Below, piece after piece: positions 21,121 through 31,567 of a stretch of 64,000 nt of DNA. Within the stretch, counting starts at the first letter, position 1, and the number at the start of each line of letters is the position of its first letter. This DNA is from Pseudevernia furfuracea (taxonomy: Eukaryota > Ascomycota > Lecanoromycetes > Lecanorales > Parmeliaceae): the NCBI GenBank assembly GCA_022315425.1, contig JAIUPT010000042.1, forward strand, positions 2,232,001 to 2,296,000, given 5' to 3'. Made by a program: the position numbers and the translations under genes. The notes beneath the pieces are model-generated. The model made no database searches, was not told the origin of the DNA, and saw nothing but the letters and a program-made list of their open reading frames with translations.

Positions 21121-21556
21121 GAACAAACCTTCAAGATAGACAAATACGCACGTCGCTGTCACTGGGTCAAAATCATTGCTTCTTCCACAGAAGGAATCCC
21201 ATCCAAAGCGAACCCAATTCCTCAAATGACGCCTGTCTCCATAGCTCGAGCTGTCGAAAGGGTAACAGATCCAAGCTTTCGCTCCAAAGAAGCGTTGCGC
21301 CTGCGTCAGGGGTTTGCTGGAGCACACCTGCATGCTTCGATGGCGAGATTGTTTATTGGAGATTCCCACCCAGTCGTCCTGCAAAAAGCCTCTCCTGAAT
21401 GCAGTCCGGCTATGATAGATTGCAGTTACGAGTCCAATGACATCGGAATATGCCAGGTAGGAAAATCAGGTATATATCGTGAGCAGAGGCTTTGAATTGT
21501 CCATTCTGTTCGTTGTCATGGCCATGAGCGCGCTCGCGACTGACGATGGCCTTGAG

Positions 21557-21967
21557 TTATCCGGTTGGTAGAAACTGGATTATAGAACCTTTCACAGCAC
21601 TAATTCGCAGCACGAATGATTTGCGAAACACCAGTTTCTTCACGATAGGGAGCATTGAGAGTCGGATCGGCTGGATCGAGCCTATGGTATGCGCGACGAT
21701 CCCGAGCTTCTCATCACAGGTGAAAGGCGGTCGGGATGGCAAGGTTTAGCACATTCGATCGAAGGGAGACAGACTCACAAAGCCACATGGCGGGATGGAC
21801 TGTGGGTTTCGCAGTAAGTCGAACGGATGAACTCGTATGCCATCTTTGCGTAGCTCTACCAATCGTAGTTGAAGGAAATATGAAAAGCATGGCATTATGA
21901 GAATAGCGATCGCTGAAGGTGGAGGTTCCGCCGATGGCTGAGGGCGATCGTTTGCGGCTGTTCATGA
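21557..21967 (-). CDS. Possible hypothetical gene fragment
   Basis: A minus-strand frame from about 21967 reads through a hydrophobic segment (AIAILIMPCFSYF) and LRKDGIRVHPFDLLRNPQS to PPCGF, followed by a GTGAGT donor. A further frame (LGIVAHTIGSIQP) follows at 21710-21557. The codon pattern looks real but no family was recognised, and no start codon was found. It sits among other damaged genes and may be a relic. Confidence 0.25.
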
Positions 21968-22082
21968 GGTATATATTGGAGCCCACCAGGATAAGCCAGG
22001 CCTAAGCCCTCCACGAGGCCTTGCTTAACGCCAACTCTGTCGCACGAGAGCTCCTGAGCTCCTGCCCTGTTGTAAGGCAGGA

Positions 22083-22610
22083 ATGTATATATACGACATG
22101 TGGAGGTGTCTGCGTCTTCTACAAACCTTAAGTCGCAGTGGCTGTGTGGAGCGAACAGCAAAATCCAGCAAGAAATCTCTCAAAAGCGACATTGGGCTAA
22201 ATGCTCACCTTTTCGCTCCGGAAGCGATGCTAGATGATGTCAACCGGATGGATACTCATAGGAAGCTCATGGAGATGGGTAAGAAATGCCCGCCGTGTCA
22301 CGAAATCGGAGCGCCAAAGTACCGTGACATGCGAGTCGGCGGCGACACACCGTTTCCCAAATCCATTGGTGTGGAGTCTGGTGAAGACAGTAGCCTCCCA
22401 TCGCGCGAAAAGGGCAGACACATTCCCATCCGTATTTTCCGTCTTTCGCGCAGAGATGCAACTGTGGAAGGTGTGCTGTTGTACAACCATGGTGGCGATT
22501 TCTTCTTGCATTCGGAGACTTGTCGAGATCCCCTGTTGAAGGAGTCGGCGGACAATGGAATTATCATTGTGTTCGGGTACATGTCAAAATGTGGGGTTCC
22601 CAGCATCCTC
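22083..22610 (+). pseudogene. Alpha/beta-hydrolase (HSL-like) N-terminal fragment cut by a TIR element
   Basis: The frame encodes FAPEAMLDDVNRMD, EIGAPKYRDMRV, IPIRIFRLSRRDATVEGVLL and YNHGGDFFLHSETCRDPLL, then ADNGIIIVFGY. This order matches the N-terminal half of fungal alpha/beta-hydrolase-3 proteins, where HGGGW forms the oxyanion hole and GYRLAPE follows. Here the motif is HGGDF and the homology stops at FGY, where a small TIR element and repeated sequence begin. The catalytic Ser, Asp and His half is absent. It is a truncated, probably inactive copy. Confidence 0.6.
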
Positions 22611-23005
22611 GCTATAGCAAACCGGAAAAATCAGCAGCTTCATTCCGTTATAGCGAGTATTCCGTAATAGCGAAACGGCGCTAAGAACAAGCTAAGCCTA
22701 AATCATATAAGCTAAGAATTTAAGTGAAATTTTAGCTAGTAAAAACAGCTTATACGTACTATATTATGCACAATATTATTATTTATACATTAATTATGCA
22801 TATTTTATGCATAAATATGTATATTTTTCTATTAATTTCAGTACATAATTCCGTTATGCAGTTATAGCGAGTTTTTTCGTTATTTGTATGGGATTTAAAA
22901 GAAATCTGAGAGATTATTCAGCTATATCGAGGATTCCGTTGTGCCGAATTATGCTATAGCGAGGTCCGACTGTACATGTCAAAATGTGGGGTTCCCAGCA
23001 TCCTC
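22578..23005. repeat. 33-bp direct repeat flanking a small TIR element
   Basis: A 33-bp sequence (starts TACATGTCAAAATGTGGGG, ends CAGCATCCTC) occurs at 22578-22610 and again, identical, at 22973-23005. The two copies bracket the element at 22611-22972. Confidence 0.9.
22607..22972. mobile_element. Small pogo/Fot1-like MITE
   Basis: Inverted termini CCTCGCTATAGCA (22607-22619) and TGCTATAGCGAGG (22952-22964) frame about 360 bp of AT-rich DNA with no coding capacity. The right end reads CAGTCGGACCTCGCTATAGC outward-in and is followed by TA, as in Tc1/mariner-pogo elements that duplicate TA. Inside, GTTATAGCGAG and CGTAATAGCG repeat the terminal motif near both ends. The left end lacks the CAGTCGGA tip, so it seems truncated or rearranged. 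Confidence 0.6.
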
Positions 23006-23008
23006 CCA

Positions 23009-23121
23009 GCCATGTTTCAGCTATGACCATTGCGCATGTCGGCTACATGACTGTATTTGTATGGGGTCAAAGACATCCCCCATGTCGCCATGTTTCAGCT
23101 ATGACCATTGCGCATGTCGGC
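23009..23121. repeat. 35-bp direct repeat
   Basis: GCCATGTTTCAGCTATGACC and the following 15 bases to TCGGC occur at 23009-23043 and again at 23087-23121, 43 bp apart. It lies just outside the 33-bp repeat. Confidence 0.85.
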
Positions 23122-23997
23122 GCTACATTTCTGAGATAGAATAATCCATCTTTCATCCTTATCACTCTTGGTATCCTTAAATCTTGACAGGTTATGAGCC
23201 CGGAAGCGGGTAAGGATAGTATCACTCTTATTAGACTACTCGTCGATATTAGAACTAGCATAGAGTCAAGTTATATAGATATATTAAATAAGATAACGAG
23301 ATAGAGAGTAACTATATATCAAAAGAAAAGATTATATGTATATTATATATAACGAGGTGAATCTACTAAGACACGCTTACGACGCTAAGTCTAAAGAAAG
23401 AAGACGTACTAATAAAGAAAAGATATATATTAAAGAAATACGAGATACGCTCGTAATAGTCGACTACTTAAAGTCTTATAATCTAATTCGTTTAAGATTA
23501 TAATCTATAACTATTTCTCTTCGAATATAATTTACGAGTTAAATAATTTAATTTCGTTTTTACTACGTTATGATTATAAGCGTATAAAATATAATTATTA
23601 TTATATTAAGTTCGAAAATGTTATGGCTAATGTCATGATGGAGAAGAAAGATGGTTTTCCTGCTATCTAGAAATCTGCCTAAGTGAGAATGAGGAAGCTA
23701 GTACATATTTGGCCTAGACTCTTCGAAAGCAAGGAAAGAGCTGTTATAGCGAGGAAAGAGCCTTCTATGAAAGGCTTCCGCAGTCTCACATATTAGAAAA
23801 CTTCGAATCGATATCTCTCTAATTTCGATAAAAAGAAGAGATAGAATTATTAGACTAATTTATATAATATAAGTATATAAGATAAACTACTAGAGTTATA
23901 TAATAATATGAACTTAGTAAAGATATGTATATATATAATATTTAATATTTAAATAATAAGACTAATTCCTAATTCTTAAGAAACAAAAAGGGAAATA
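23122..23997. other. AT-rich, RIP-like block
   Basis: Long TATATA-rich sequence without coding capacity. A GC-richer island (about 23620-23800, GTTATGGCTAATGTCATGATG...) interrupts it. It contains an altered LTR copy listed separately. Confidence 0.6.
23247..23458 (+). mobile_element. RIP-altered solo LTR copy
   Basis: TATTAGAACTAGCATAGAGT...ACGAGATACGCTCGTAATA matches the 188-bp LTR at 26195-26382 along its whole length, with most differences being C-to-T or G-to-A, plus some length differences. Same orientation as that copy. Confidence 0.6.
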
Positions 23998-24126
23998 ATA
24001 TACGCACATCACTTTTTGATACATTGACATCACTTTTTTATACATTGACACCCCTTCATATTTGATTAGCTATCGCGCGGGCACTAACCTCATAGAGTAT
24101 TAAAGCTTGTTTATCGCGTAGTAGGG

Positions 24127-24397
24127 AGGTGACATATCATAGTATTACTGACTAGAATAGTGATGCTGAGAGTACTGCTGGCTAGAATAATAACTAGAAT
24201 AATGATGCTGAAAGCACTGCTGACTAGAATAATAACTAGAATAGTGATGCTGAAAGCACTGCTGAGTAGAATAGTGATGCGCATTGAGTGTCGCATAAGT
24301 TGAGTGTTTCTTTAAGTGCTTTCAGCATCATTATTCTAGTTAGCAGTACTCTCAGCATCACTATTCTAGCCAGCAGTGCTTTCAGCATCATTATTTT
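24127..24397. repeat. Inverted array of about 40-bp units
   Basis: Units of the type GATGCTGAAAGCACTGCTGA plus CTAGAATAATAACTAGAATA run rightward from 24140 to about 24275, then the same units run as reverse complements (GTGCTTTCAGCATCATTATT) from 24317. After the LTR at 24398-24585 the reverse array resumes (TTATTATTCTAGTCAGCAAC). The whole would form a large branched hairpin. Confidence 0.75.
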
Positions 24398-24585
24398 TGT
24401 TACGAGCGTACCCCGCATCCCTTTGACACATGCCTTCCTTTGACACTTCCCTTTTAGGCTTAGCGTGTCTTGGCAGATTCACTCCGCCATACATATATGG
24501 CCCTCCCTCCCAGTCCATAGTTGCTCCTCATCTAGTTGTCTTATTCTATACACCTACATGACTTGACTCTGTACTGGTCCTGACA
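24398..24585 (-). mobile_element. Solo LTR, 188 bp, with 5-bp target duplication
   Basis: On the minus strand the sequence runs TGTCAGGACCAGTACAGAGT...ACGCTCGTAACA, with TG...CA ends. It is flanked on both sides by ATTTT, a 5-bp target-site duplication, and interrupts the inverted array. Only three transitions separate it from the copy at 26195-26382. Internal retrotransposon genes are absent. Confidence 0.8.
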
Positions 24586-26194
24586 ATTTTATTTATTATT
24601 CTAGTCAGCAACACTTCTAAATAGTACTTCATATAAAATATCTCAGGTTTATATCGTTTTATGGGATATCCCACTCAAATATCGTTTCATATCTTTATAA
24701 AGATATGATATCTGACTCTCTCGATCTCATATCATGATATGATATGGAATCAGTTGGGATGGGATATCTCGAAAAACATGAGAGCATTCGATCCTACTTC
24801 GGATATCTGCGAGGTTTTTACTTAATCGGGTTAGCGCTCGCGCGATAGCTAATCAAATATAAGAAGATGTTAATATATAAAAAAGTGATATATAAAAAAT
24901 ACTTTTAGAAAATATTAAATTTAATTAATATTTGAGTTAGGACTTTTTTTGTATTTTTTTGATTTTTTTAATTCTTTTATTACAATTTATAATTTAATTT
25001 AATTTTTTTTGACGTAGCTCGAATTCGAATTCTATATTTTATAAATCTACAAATTTAATCGTTTTATTATTTTATTACTATATGAAAGAAAATCACTACT
25101 AAAATATATATTGAATATATAATCTCTCAAAGCTGAAAACCTTCAATCTACAATTTATTAATGACTATAAGATCGATTCTAAAATTTCTTGATTCTCTGA
25201 ATAGCGCAAATAAGTCTTTTCACAATTGAAAAAAAAAATCTCAAAAAAGTAATAGAAAAGTAAAAGGTTATTCAAAATATAAGACTTGTACGCACAAATT
25301 TTTTCGGGGCCGCGCATCCCTCACCATCAAGAAGTAAGCGACCGGGCAACGATATTGAAATCTTACTTTATTTGATCAATAAGAGACCAAATTTGATAAT
25401 TCTTGCAGCGTTAGAATGCGCAAGTCGAGTTCTATAATATACGAAAATTTAAAAAAATCATATGCAGAGAGAATAGAGTGGTTGAAGTTACAAAAAGAAT
25501 TCATCAAAGTTTTTGATGAGGGTGCTCGAAAAGTCTAGCGAGCTAACAAAGCGAGTCTAATCACAAAGCGTAATAGAATCGATTTTTTGATTGGCTGCAC
25601 ATATAAAAGTAAGATTTTTTAGCTCAGCCCTATCTTATGATATTATATATATTAATATTAAGCGATTCGATTAGACTCGATAATACTCGAGCTATATAAG
25701 ATAGCTATTTATATAAGTTTATTATTATTATTTAAATATAAGTTTAAAATCTATATTACTTTTAGATTTAAGATAGATATATAACTTATTACTTATAGTA
25801 GTAAACGTTCGTCTTATAATACGCTATAGTAACAGAAATCTTACGATACTTTTAACTTTAACTTATCGATATATTATATATTCTTAATACTTAAGCTCTC
25901 TTCGAGCTTAAAGAAGAGAAAGAATTTATAATATAAACGTATTATAGAGTCGTAAGAAAACTAAAAGTTATAATTTATATTTGTTATAACTTATATAAGT
26001 ATATAGTAAAGTCTTAAAATATTACTATCTTTTAAACTCGTCTCGAACGTAGAAAATCAAGTAGTCTTTTAAGTAAATTACGTGCAAAAAAGAAAATTCA
26101 CCTTCTGTAGCTACTTTTTCAAAATTTTCGAGAGTGATCAAGTGTATTCTTGAGTTTGTGTAGCAGTCTCCTTCATGAGTAATGCTCGAAGAAG
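24586..26194. other. AT-rich block with short GC islands
   Basis: No coding capacity. Dense GATATC/ATATCATGATATGATATGG motifs lie at 24645-24775. GC islands at about 25300-25350 (CGGGGCCGCGCATCCCTCACC) and 25500-25640 may be less-altered transposon pieces, but no terminal repeats could be matched. Confidence 0.5.
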
Positions 26195-26382
26195 TGTTAG
26201 GACCAGTACAGAGTCAAGTCATGTAGGTGTATAGAATGAGACAACTAGATGAGGAGCAACTATGGACTGGGAGGGAGGGCCATATATGTATGGCGGAGTG
26301 AACCTGCCAAGACACGCTAAGCCTAAAAGGGAAGTGTCAAAGGAAGGCATGTGTCAAAGGGATGCGGGGTACGCTCGTAACA
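26195..26382 (+). mobile_element. Solo LTR, 188 bp
   Basis: TGTTAGGACCAGTACAGAGT...ACGCTCGTAACA with TG...CA ends, same length as the copy at 24398-24585 but opposite orientation. The flanks AGAAG and CGAAG match at four of five bases, so the target duplication may have decayed. It ends about 20 bp before a tRNA-Asn-like sequence. Confidence 0.75.
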
Positions 26383-26402
26383 CGAAGAGCCCTCGAAGGT
26401 CT

Positions 26403-26460
26403 TATAACGCAATTGGCTGACGCGTTCGACTGTTAATCGAATGACGGTGTTCTCAATAGA
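26403..26460 (+). pseudogene. tRNA-Asn (GTT) relic
   Basis: ACGCAATTGGCTGACGCG resembles a tRNA-Asn D arm, and TTCGA-CTGTTAA-TCGAA is a complete anticodon arm with anticodon GTT. The T arm and both acceptor strands cannot be folded from the flanks. It is a degraded copy. Confidence 0.5.
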
Positions 26461-27015
26461 TAGGGTTTGTAAAGATTTTGAAGACCAGATTTTGTCTATA
26501 TGCAGTTCGTTTTCAATTTGCCCTAACGCTTTCAAGTAAGCCTACGATTACAGCACTAAAATGACACCCTGGCAAATTCAAAATCTTTATATGCGTTTTG
26601 AAGTCTTCAGATGGCATATGAAGACTTTATAAACAGTTTTCAGTTAATTATTTTATCTAGCGTTCGTGATATCTGTCTGTTCGAGTTAGATCTCGAAACT
26701 TAGATCACTAGTACGCAGACAAGCTTGGTTTCATACGTCGATCACTAGACTTCGAGCCTCGTATTGCGAAATCTATCATACGCTTTGGGGGAAAGCGTTG
26801 CATTACTTTGTGAAAAGTAATCTTCAAAAATCGTCTTCAAATTCCTGGCAAACCCTATCTAATATCCTCTTGATAGTGTTTAAGAGAAAGGTGGAGAACA
26901 TGTTCCGAGATTCCGAGGTCCTGTTTGTAACGAGGGCAACTCGCACCGAATTGCCACGGAAATTACACCACCTTCTTTGCGCTTTCTCACTACAAGTCAG
27001 AAAGTTGGCCTCGAA
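26461..27015. other. Transition from accessory DNA to UBA4 promoter
   Basis: No gene seen. Composition rises to normal by about 26880. The UBA4 promoter lies in the last part. Confidence 0.4.
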
Positions 27016-28671
27016 ATGGACCCATCAAATCATCCCGTGCTGAGGCTCCGAGCCCAGATTGTCTCCCTTGAAGGCATACTAGCACATCTGAGAACACAAC
27101 TCACAGACGCCGAAGCCTACTACGACCGGACCCCACCTCCCCAATTTGACACCAATGGCCATTCGCAAACTCAAGCGATCCCAAATTCTCGGGAATTGCC
27201 TGCCAAATACAACGAGAAGACTTTTGAGAGTCTTGTCGACCAATTGGAATTGCCTCGAGAAGACAAATGGGGCCGGAGCTCGGAATTGACACCAGAAGAA
27301 TACAAGAGATACGGAAGACAGCTCATAATGCCAGAGATTGGTCTGAGAGGTGGGCCTAGCTCTCTAAAATACAAGGTGCGGCTTTCTCTTACGCGAATCG
27401 GGAATAGGACAGCTACGACTGAAGAATGCCTCCGTTCTGATCGTCGGTGTGGGAGGTCTAGGATGCCCAGCTGCCACATACCTTGCCGGTGCCGGGGTGG
27501 GAAAGATTGGCCTTATAGACGGTGATACGGTCGAGCTTTCCAATCTTCACCGTCAATTACTACATACCGAAAAGTGGCTTGGTCTGGGGAAGGTGAACAG
27601 CGCTGTGGCAACTTTGATGGAGTGAGTCAATGGGGACCTTCGCTACCCGTGCATGCTGACTAGCTCAGCCGGAACTCGCAGAATCATTATGTTGCCTACC
27701 CCTACAACTTGGACCAGAAGAGAGCTTTGGAGATTATGAAAGACTACGACCTCATCCTTGACTGTACAGACCGTCCCAGTACGCGATACCTCATATCCGA
27801 CGCAGCCGTGCTAGCGGAAAAGCCCGTGGTCACAGCGTCTGCTTTACGTACGGAAGGACAGCTCATGGTTCTTAACAATCCCCCAAAAGGCCATGACAAT
27901 CCGGGCGGCTTCTGCTACCGCTGTGTGTTTCCCAAGCCCCCGCCAGCGGAAAGCGTCTTGTCATGCGGCGAAGGTGGCATACTGGGCTCTGTTGTTGGAG
28001 TCATGGGTGTTCTTATGGCTACGGAGGCTCTCAAGATTCTTGCGCCATTATCTCACGGGAATGAATACCAATACCCGACGAAAGCATCATACGACCCTTT
28101 TCCCCCCTCGTTACTGTTGTACTCCGCCTACAATAATCCTCAATTCAGAAGCGTCAAACTGCGAGGAAAGAGGAAGGGATGTCTTAGCTGCTCGAACACA
28201 GCGACTGTCACTGAAGAAACATTGAAGACTTTATCTTCTGACTGCGGGCCCTTCTGCGCATCGACTTCTCCGGCTGCGCCGATCAACACAAGTAGGATAT
28301 CTGCCAAGGAATATAGCAAGGCCAGGGAAGCTACCGGGACTCCACACGTTCTCGTAGACGTGAGAGAGAAAGTCCAGTTCGACATCTGCCACCTCAAAGG
28401 AAGCATAAACCTCCCTTACTCGGACATCAGCCGAGATCCAGAGGCGAGCATCGACATGTTGGACAGTACCATCGCTACGAACCCAAATACCGCCGACCGA
28501 GTATCCTTATACCTCATCTGCCGGTACGGGAACGATTCGCAGCTGGCGGCGAATACGTTCAGGGACCTACCCCGGTTCCGGCCTGGCTCCAAATACGATT
28601 TCATGGGAGATATCTCGGGTGGACTGCAAGCGTGGAGGCAGTCGGTCGATCCTAATTTCCCAGAGTATTAG
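27016..28671 (+). CDS. UBA4: Adenylyltransferase and sulfurtransferase Uba4/MOCS3
   Basis: This cytosolic E1-like enzyme activates the C-terminus of Urm1 (and MOCS2A-type proteins) and transfers sulfur for tRNA wobble-uridine thiolation and urmylation. Exons 27016-27375, 27425-27621 and 27669-28671 total 1,560 nt, 519 residues, a normal length. An N-terminal coiled segment is followed by RYGRQLIMPEIGLRG, the nucleotide loop VGVGGLGC (about 127-134), DGDTVELSNLHRQLLH, DCTDRPSTRYLISD, and the zinc pairs CYRC (about 268) and CLSC (about 356). The SCGEGG Cys (about 284) is the likely adenylation-site Cys. A C-terminal rhodanese domain has HVLVDVRE and the active Cys in LICRYGNDSQ (about 469). I chose ATG 27016 because the upstream extension lacks an ATG. 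Confidence 0.95.
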
Positions 28672-29100
28672 GCAATCCTTTGTGCAAGGCGCTCGATTTG
28701 GTCATGGATTTCTTGCATTCAGCAAAGCTGGGGTGTTGAAAATTTACAACAGTCACGAAAGCATGAATGGCATGTTGCAAGAGAGGAGGTGATGAGATAT
28801 GTTTCTACGAGGACGGAAGACTCAATGGCATTTAGCAAGCGCTGGGACTTCATGAGGCTTCTCATTATGTTTATGCTAGTCATTGCTCAAATGCTGGGTA
28901 GGCAGGCAGCCTACTTGACAATGTTGAATATAGCAGCAGAGCCCCTTTATTTTCTTGCATGAAAGCAATTCTGATCCATAAAATCCGGCGCCATGGTCAA
29001 TTGAGCGCTATCTTTAAAAGACCATCCATCGCAAACCAAATGTAGTCGTCTAGTCATCTAAATCGTAAGCTCGTCGCTCAACATGCCTCTTCCTTGATTT
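28672..29100. other. Convergent intergenic region, UBA4 and AT-hook gene 3' flanks
   Basis: No frame with a domain on either strand. Both neighbouring genes end here. Confidence 0.5.
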
Positions 29101-31567
29101 TCAACTCGGTCTAACGATCATCACTTCAGAGCTCAAGCTATCCGACTTGCTATCCGAGTCGCTATCGGAGTCTTCGTCGTCCTCGATCTCAAACGCTCTG
29201 TTCAAGGCTTCAGCGCTGCTCTGCGCGTTTGCCGAACTAGCGGTGGGTTGGACAAGCGCTGCAGGATTCGAGATGTGAGTCGTGCTATCGTGTCCGGCTT
29301 CGCTTTCGTCTTCCGAACTGCCAAGGTCTATTGGCTCATGAGCATTGGATGATGATGGCTTTTGAGGCCTGGCTTCGGCAGTGGTGGCGGTTTTATTGGT
29401 TGACGTACCGCGATTCTGCCGCACGATTACGACTTTTGAGCTGATACTGTCAGAGGAGGATTTGCGAGCAAGTTGGTCCTCGCTCTCGCTGTCTTCCGGG
29501 CCGAGTAGTTGTAACGTCGGCGAATGTGGAGCTGGGATCGGTGTCGTTTTCGCTACCGTGGCCTTTGGGGCAAAGTAATCCGTGATGTCTTTCGCTTGTG
29601 CGAGACCCGCAAAGCCGAGTTTGCTTTTTGATGAGGTTTGAGAGAGTTGTGATGGAGCGATTCGGGGAGTGGGAGATGCTTTCTTCTTCTTTGGACGGGC
29701 GGGCATCATCCTGGATGATTGGGAGAATGCAGTGTTGGATCGTTGTGAGGGCGCGTGTCTGCTAGTGGACGAGAGAGAGGACTGAGGTCTAGAATCCGCT
29801 GAGCCATCCATGGGACCATGATTAAAACTCGTGCTCGGAGGAAAGTGAGGCGTAAGGCTGACTTTTCTTGGGATGGACTTCGATGGCGAGGTCGGCCTGG
29901 TAGACGTAGTCTTCGCTGGTGGACGCCAAGGAGAGCGGGAGACCGTGATGCTATTTTTGAGATATGATGCGGGAACTTTGGCCCGGTCACCTCTTGGCGG
30001 AGGTTGTTGTGGCAATACTTTTTCTTTGGGTAGTGGTTTAGATGAGACATACTGTGCCGGTAATGGTTTGAGCGGACGTGGAGTAGGTCCCATCAATGAG
30101 TCAGACGATGAGGAACCAAGGCTGGACGAGTGGGTGTGAGCACGAAATTGTCTAAGTAGACTGCTACTATCATCAAGAGTTGGGCTGGGTTTAGATTGTT
30201 GATGAGGGATGGTGCTGCTTTTTGCAGAGTGGTCAGGGCCGTAGACTCTGGCTTGGAACTGTCTGAGTAGAGCGGCACTGTCGTCGGCGATAGGATCTGG
30301 GGACGACTCGGGAAATACTCTGGCCCTCTTAGGTGGGTGCGGCGATCTTTCGTCGCCATTAGCGTCAGAACTGAGGTTGATGAAAGCAGTGTCCAAACGC
30401 CTTCTCTTGATTGATGGTACGAGCTCAACAGATGGATCTCTCGATGTCACGTCTTCGGTATCGGACTGACCGAGACCGCTTGCAGCGACCATTGAATACT
30501 GTGGTTTGGGGGCACCCAACTTCTCATCGCTTTCTGACTCTGCGCTAGGGGCACTTTCGAGCTCTTGGGGTTGAGGACCATTGAAGGAAGGAATCACGAC
30601 GGAAAGATTCTTCTGACGTGGTGGCCGACCGGGACCCCTTTTGATAGAAGTTGATGGTTCTGACAAAACAGACGGCTTCGTCGATGTGAATCTGTCGACC
30701 TTCTTCTTATAATGACCTCGTTTGTACGAACCTATTGGACGTCCAATCTTTACTTTAGATGGGATAGATGGCTGTACTGATGTGAATTTGCTGCCTGTCT
30801 TCTTGTATGAACCTATTGGACGACCGATCTTTTTCTTGATTGAGACGGACGCCTCAGGCAGGAGTGATTGCTCCCTTGAAGTCTCTTCGCCAATGGGAGC
30901 TATGTTGAAAGATGGCACTACTGTGTCACCTTTTCGCGGTCTCCCACGAGGCTTTTTGGGAGGCAGAAGTCTTTCTCTCTCATCCTCGTCAAAGAAGTCT
31001 TGGTTTTCGTACCGTTCTAGCTCTGCTGGTGAGACGTAGTCAAGTATCTTGGCTACAGGAACCTCTTTGGCGTCAGGAGTAATGACGCCATCGATCTGAG
31101 TTCCGACGACGAAAGAGATATTGCCATCCACGAGTAGAAATCTAGATACAACGACTTTGCGTGATCTCTCATTCTGTTCAGCGGCACCATCTGGTAGACT
31201 GCTGTGAACTTGTGGAGATGGCCGCTGATTTGGAATGTACTTTGGCTTGGTCGGTATTGAGACCTACTTGAGAGTCAGTTTATGTTCTATATGCATATGG
31301 ATATTAATTTCCGTCTTCTGTTTCAAAGCTTACACTTGATAACCTCAGGCCAAGAGGCTCCAATGATGAGGCGGAAGGTGATTGTGATATGTCGATTGGG
31401 CGCTGGCGGGGTGATCGCCATGGGCCGAGTTTAGGTGGGCCGAATCGGCTGTCAGTAAGGTCTTTAATCGCAGTACCTTGAATAGCCTTTAAAGGCGAAC
31501 CTTTGGAAGAAATAAATATTAATGCTATCTTGGAGTTGTCGTAGGACTTACTGAAAGAATAATTCAT
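29101..31567 (-). CDS. Large AT-hook DNA-binding-type protein
   Basis: Three exons (31567-31552, 31500-31334, 31263-29101) give 2,346 nt and 781 residues. Introns are 51 and 70 nt with GTAAGT and GTAAGC donors. AT-hook cores are visible as KKPRGRPRKG and RGPGRPPRQK, and GRPIGSYK occurs three times with even spacing between them, an AT-hook-like repeat ending in SYKK or SYKR. A conserved N-terminal block (LTDSRFGPPKLGPWRSPRQR) and a predicted ordered stretch (VVVSRFLLVDGNISFVVGT) precede them. The rest is Ser/Pro-rich, and the C-terminus is acidic (DDEDSDSDSDSKSDS). It probably binds AT-rich DNA in the nucleus; which process it serves is not known. It lies next to AT-rich RIP-like blocks, but that is not evidence of a link. 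Confidence 0.75.

Larger units (their letters stand above)
23998..24910. mobile_element. Foldback element with about 75-bp inverted termini
   Basis: The left arm at about 24015-24088 (core TTTGATTAGCTATCGCGCG) is reverse-complemented at about 24830-24900 (core CGCGCGATAGCTAATCAAAT). The arms differ mostly by transitions. The left arm also holds two tandem copies of a TTGACATCACTTTTT-like unit. Inside are an inverted array of GATGCTGAAAGCACTGCT units and a solo LTR. There is no transposase, so it would be non-autonomous. Confidence 0.6.

Noticed and set aside
24111..24418. CRISPR-like regular array
   Set aside because: The units are palindromically arranged, vary in length and have no unique spacers; the host is a fungus.
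24398..26382. A 2-kb DNA transposon with 188-bp terminal inverted repeats
   Set aside because: The two 188-bp sequences are inverted, but each has TG...CA LTR ends, and the left one has its own ATTTT target duplication. Two independent solo LTRs explain this better.
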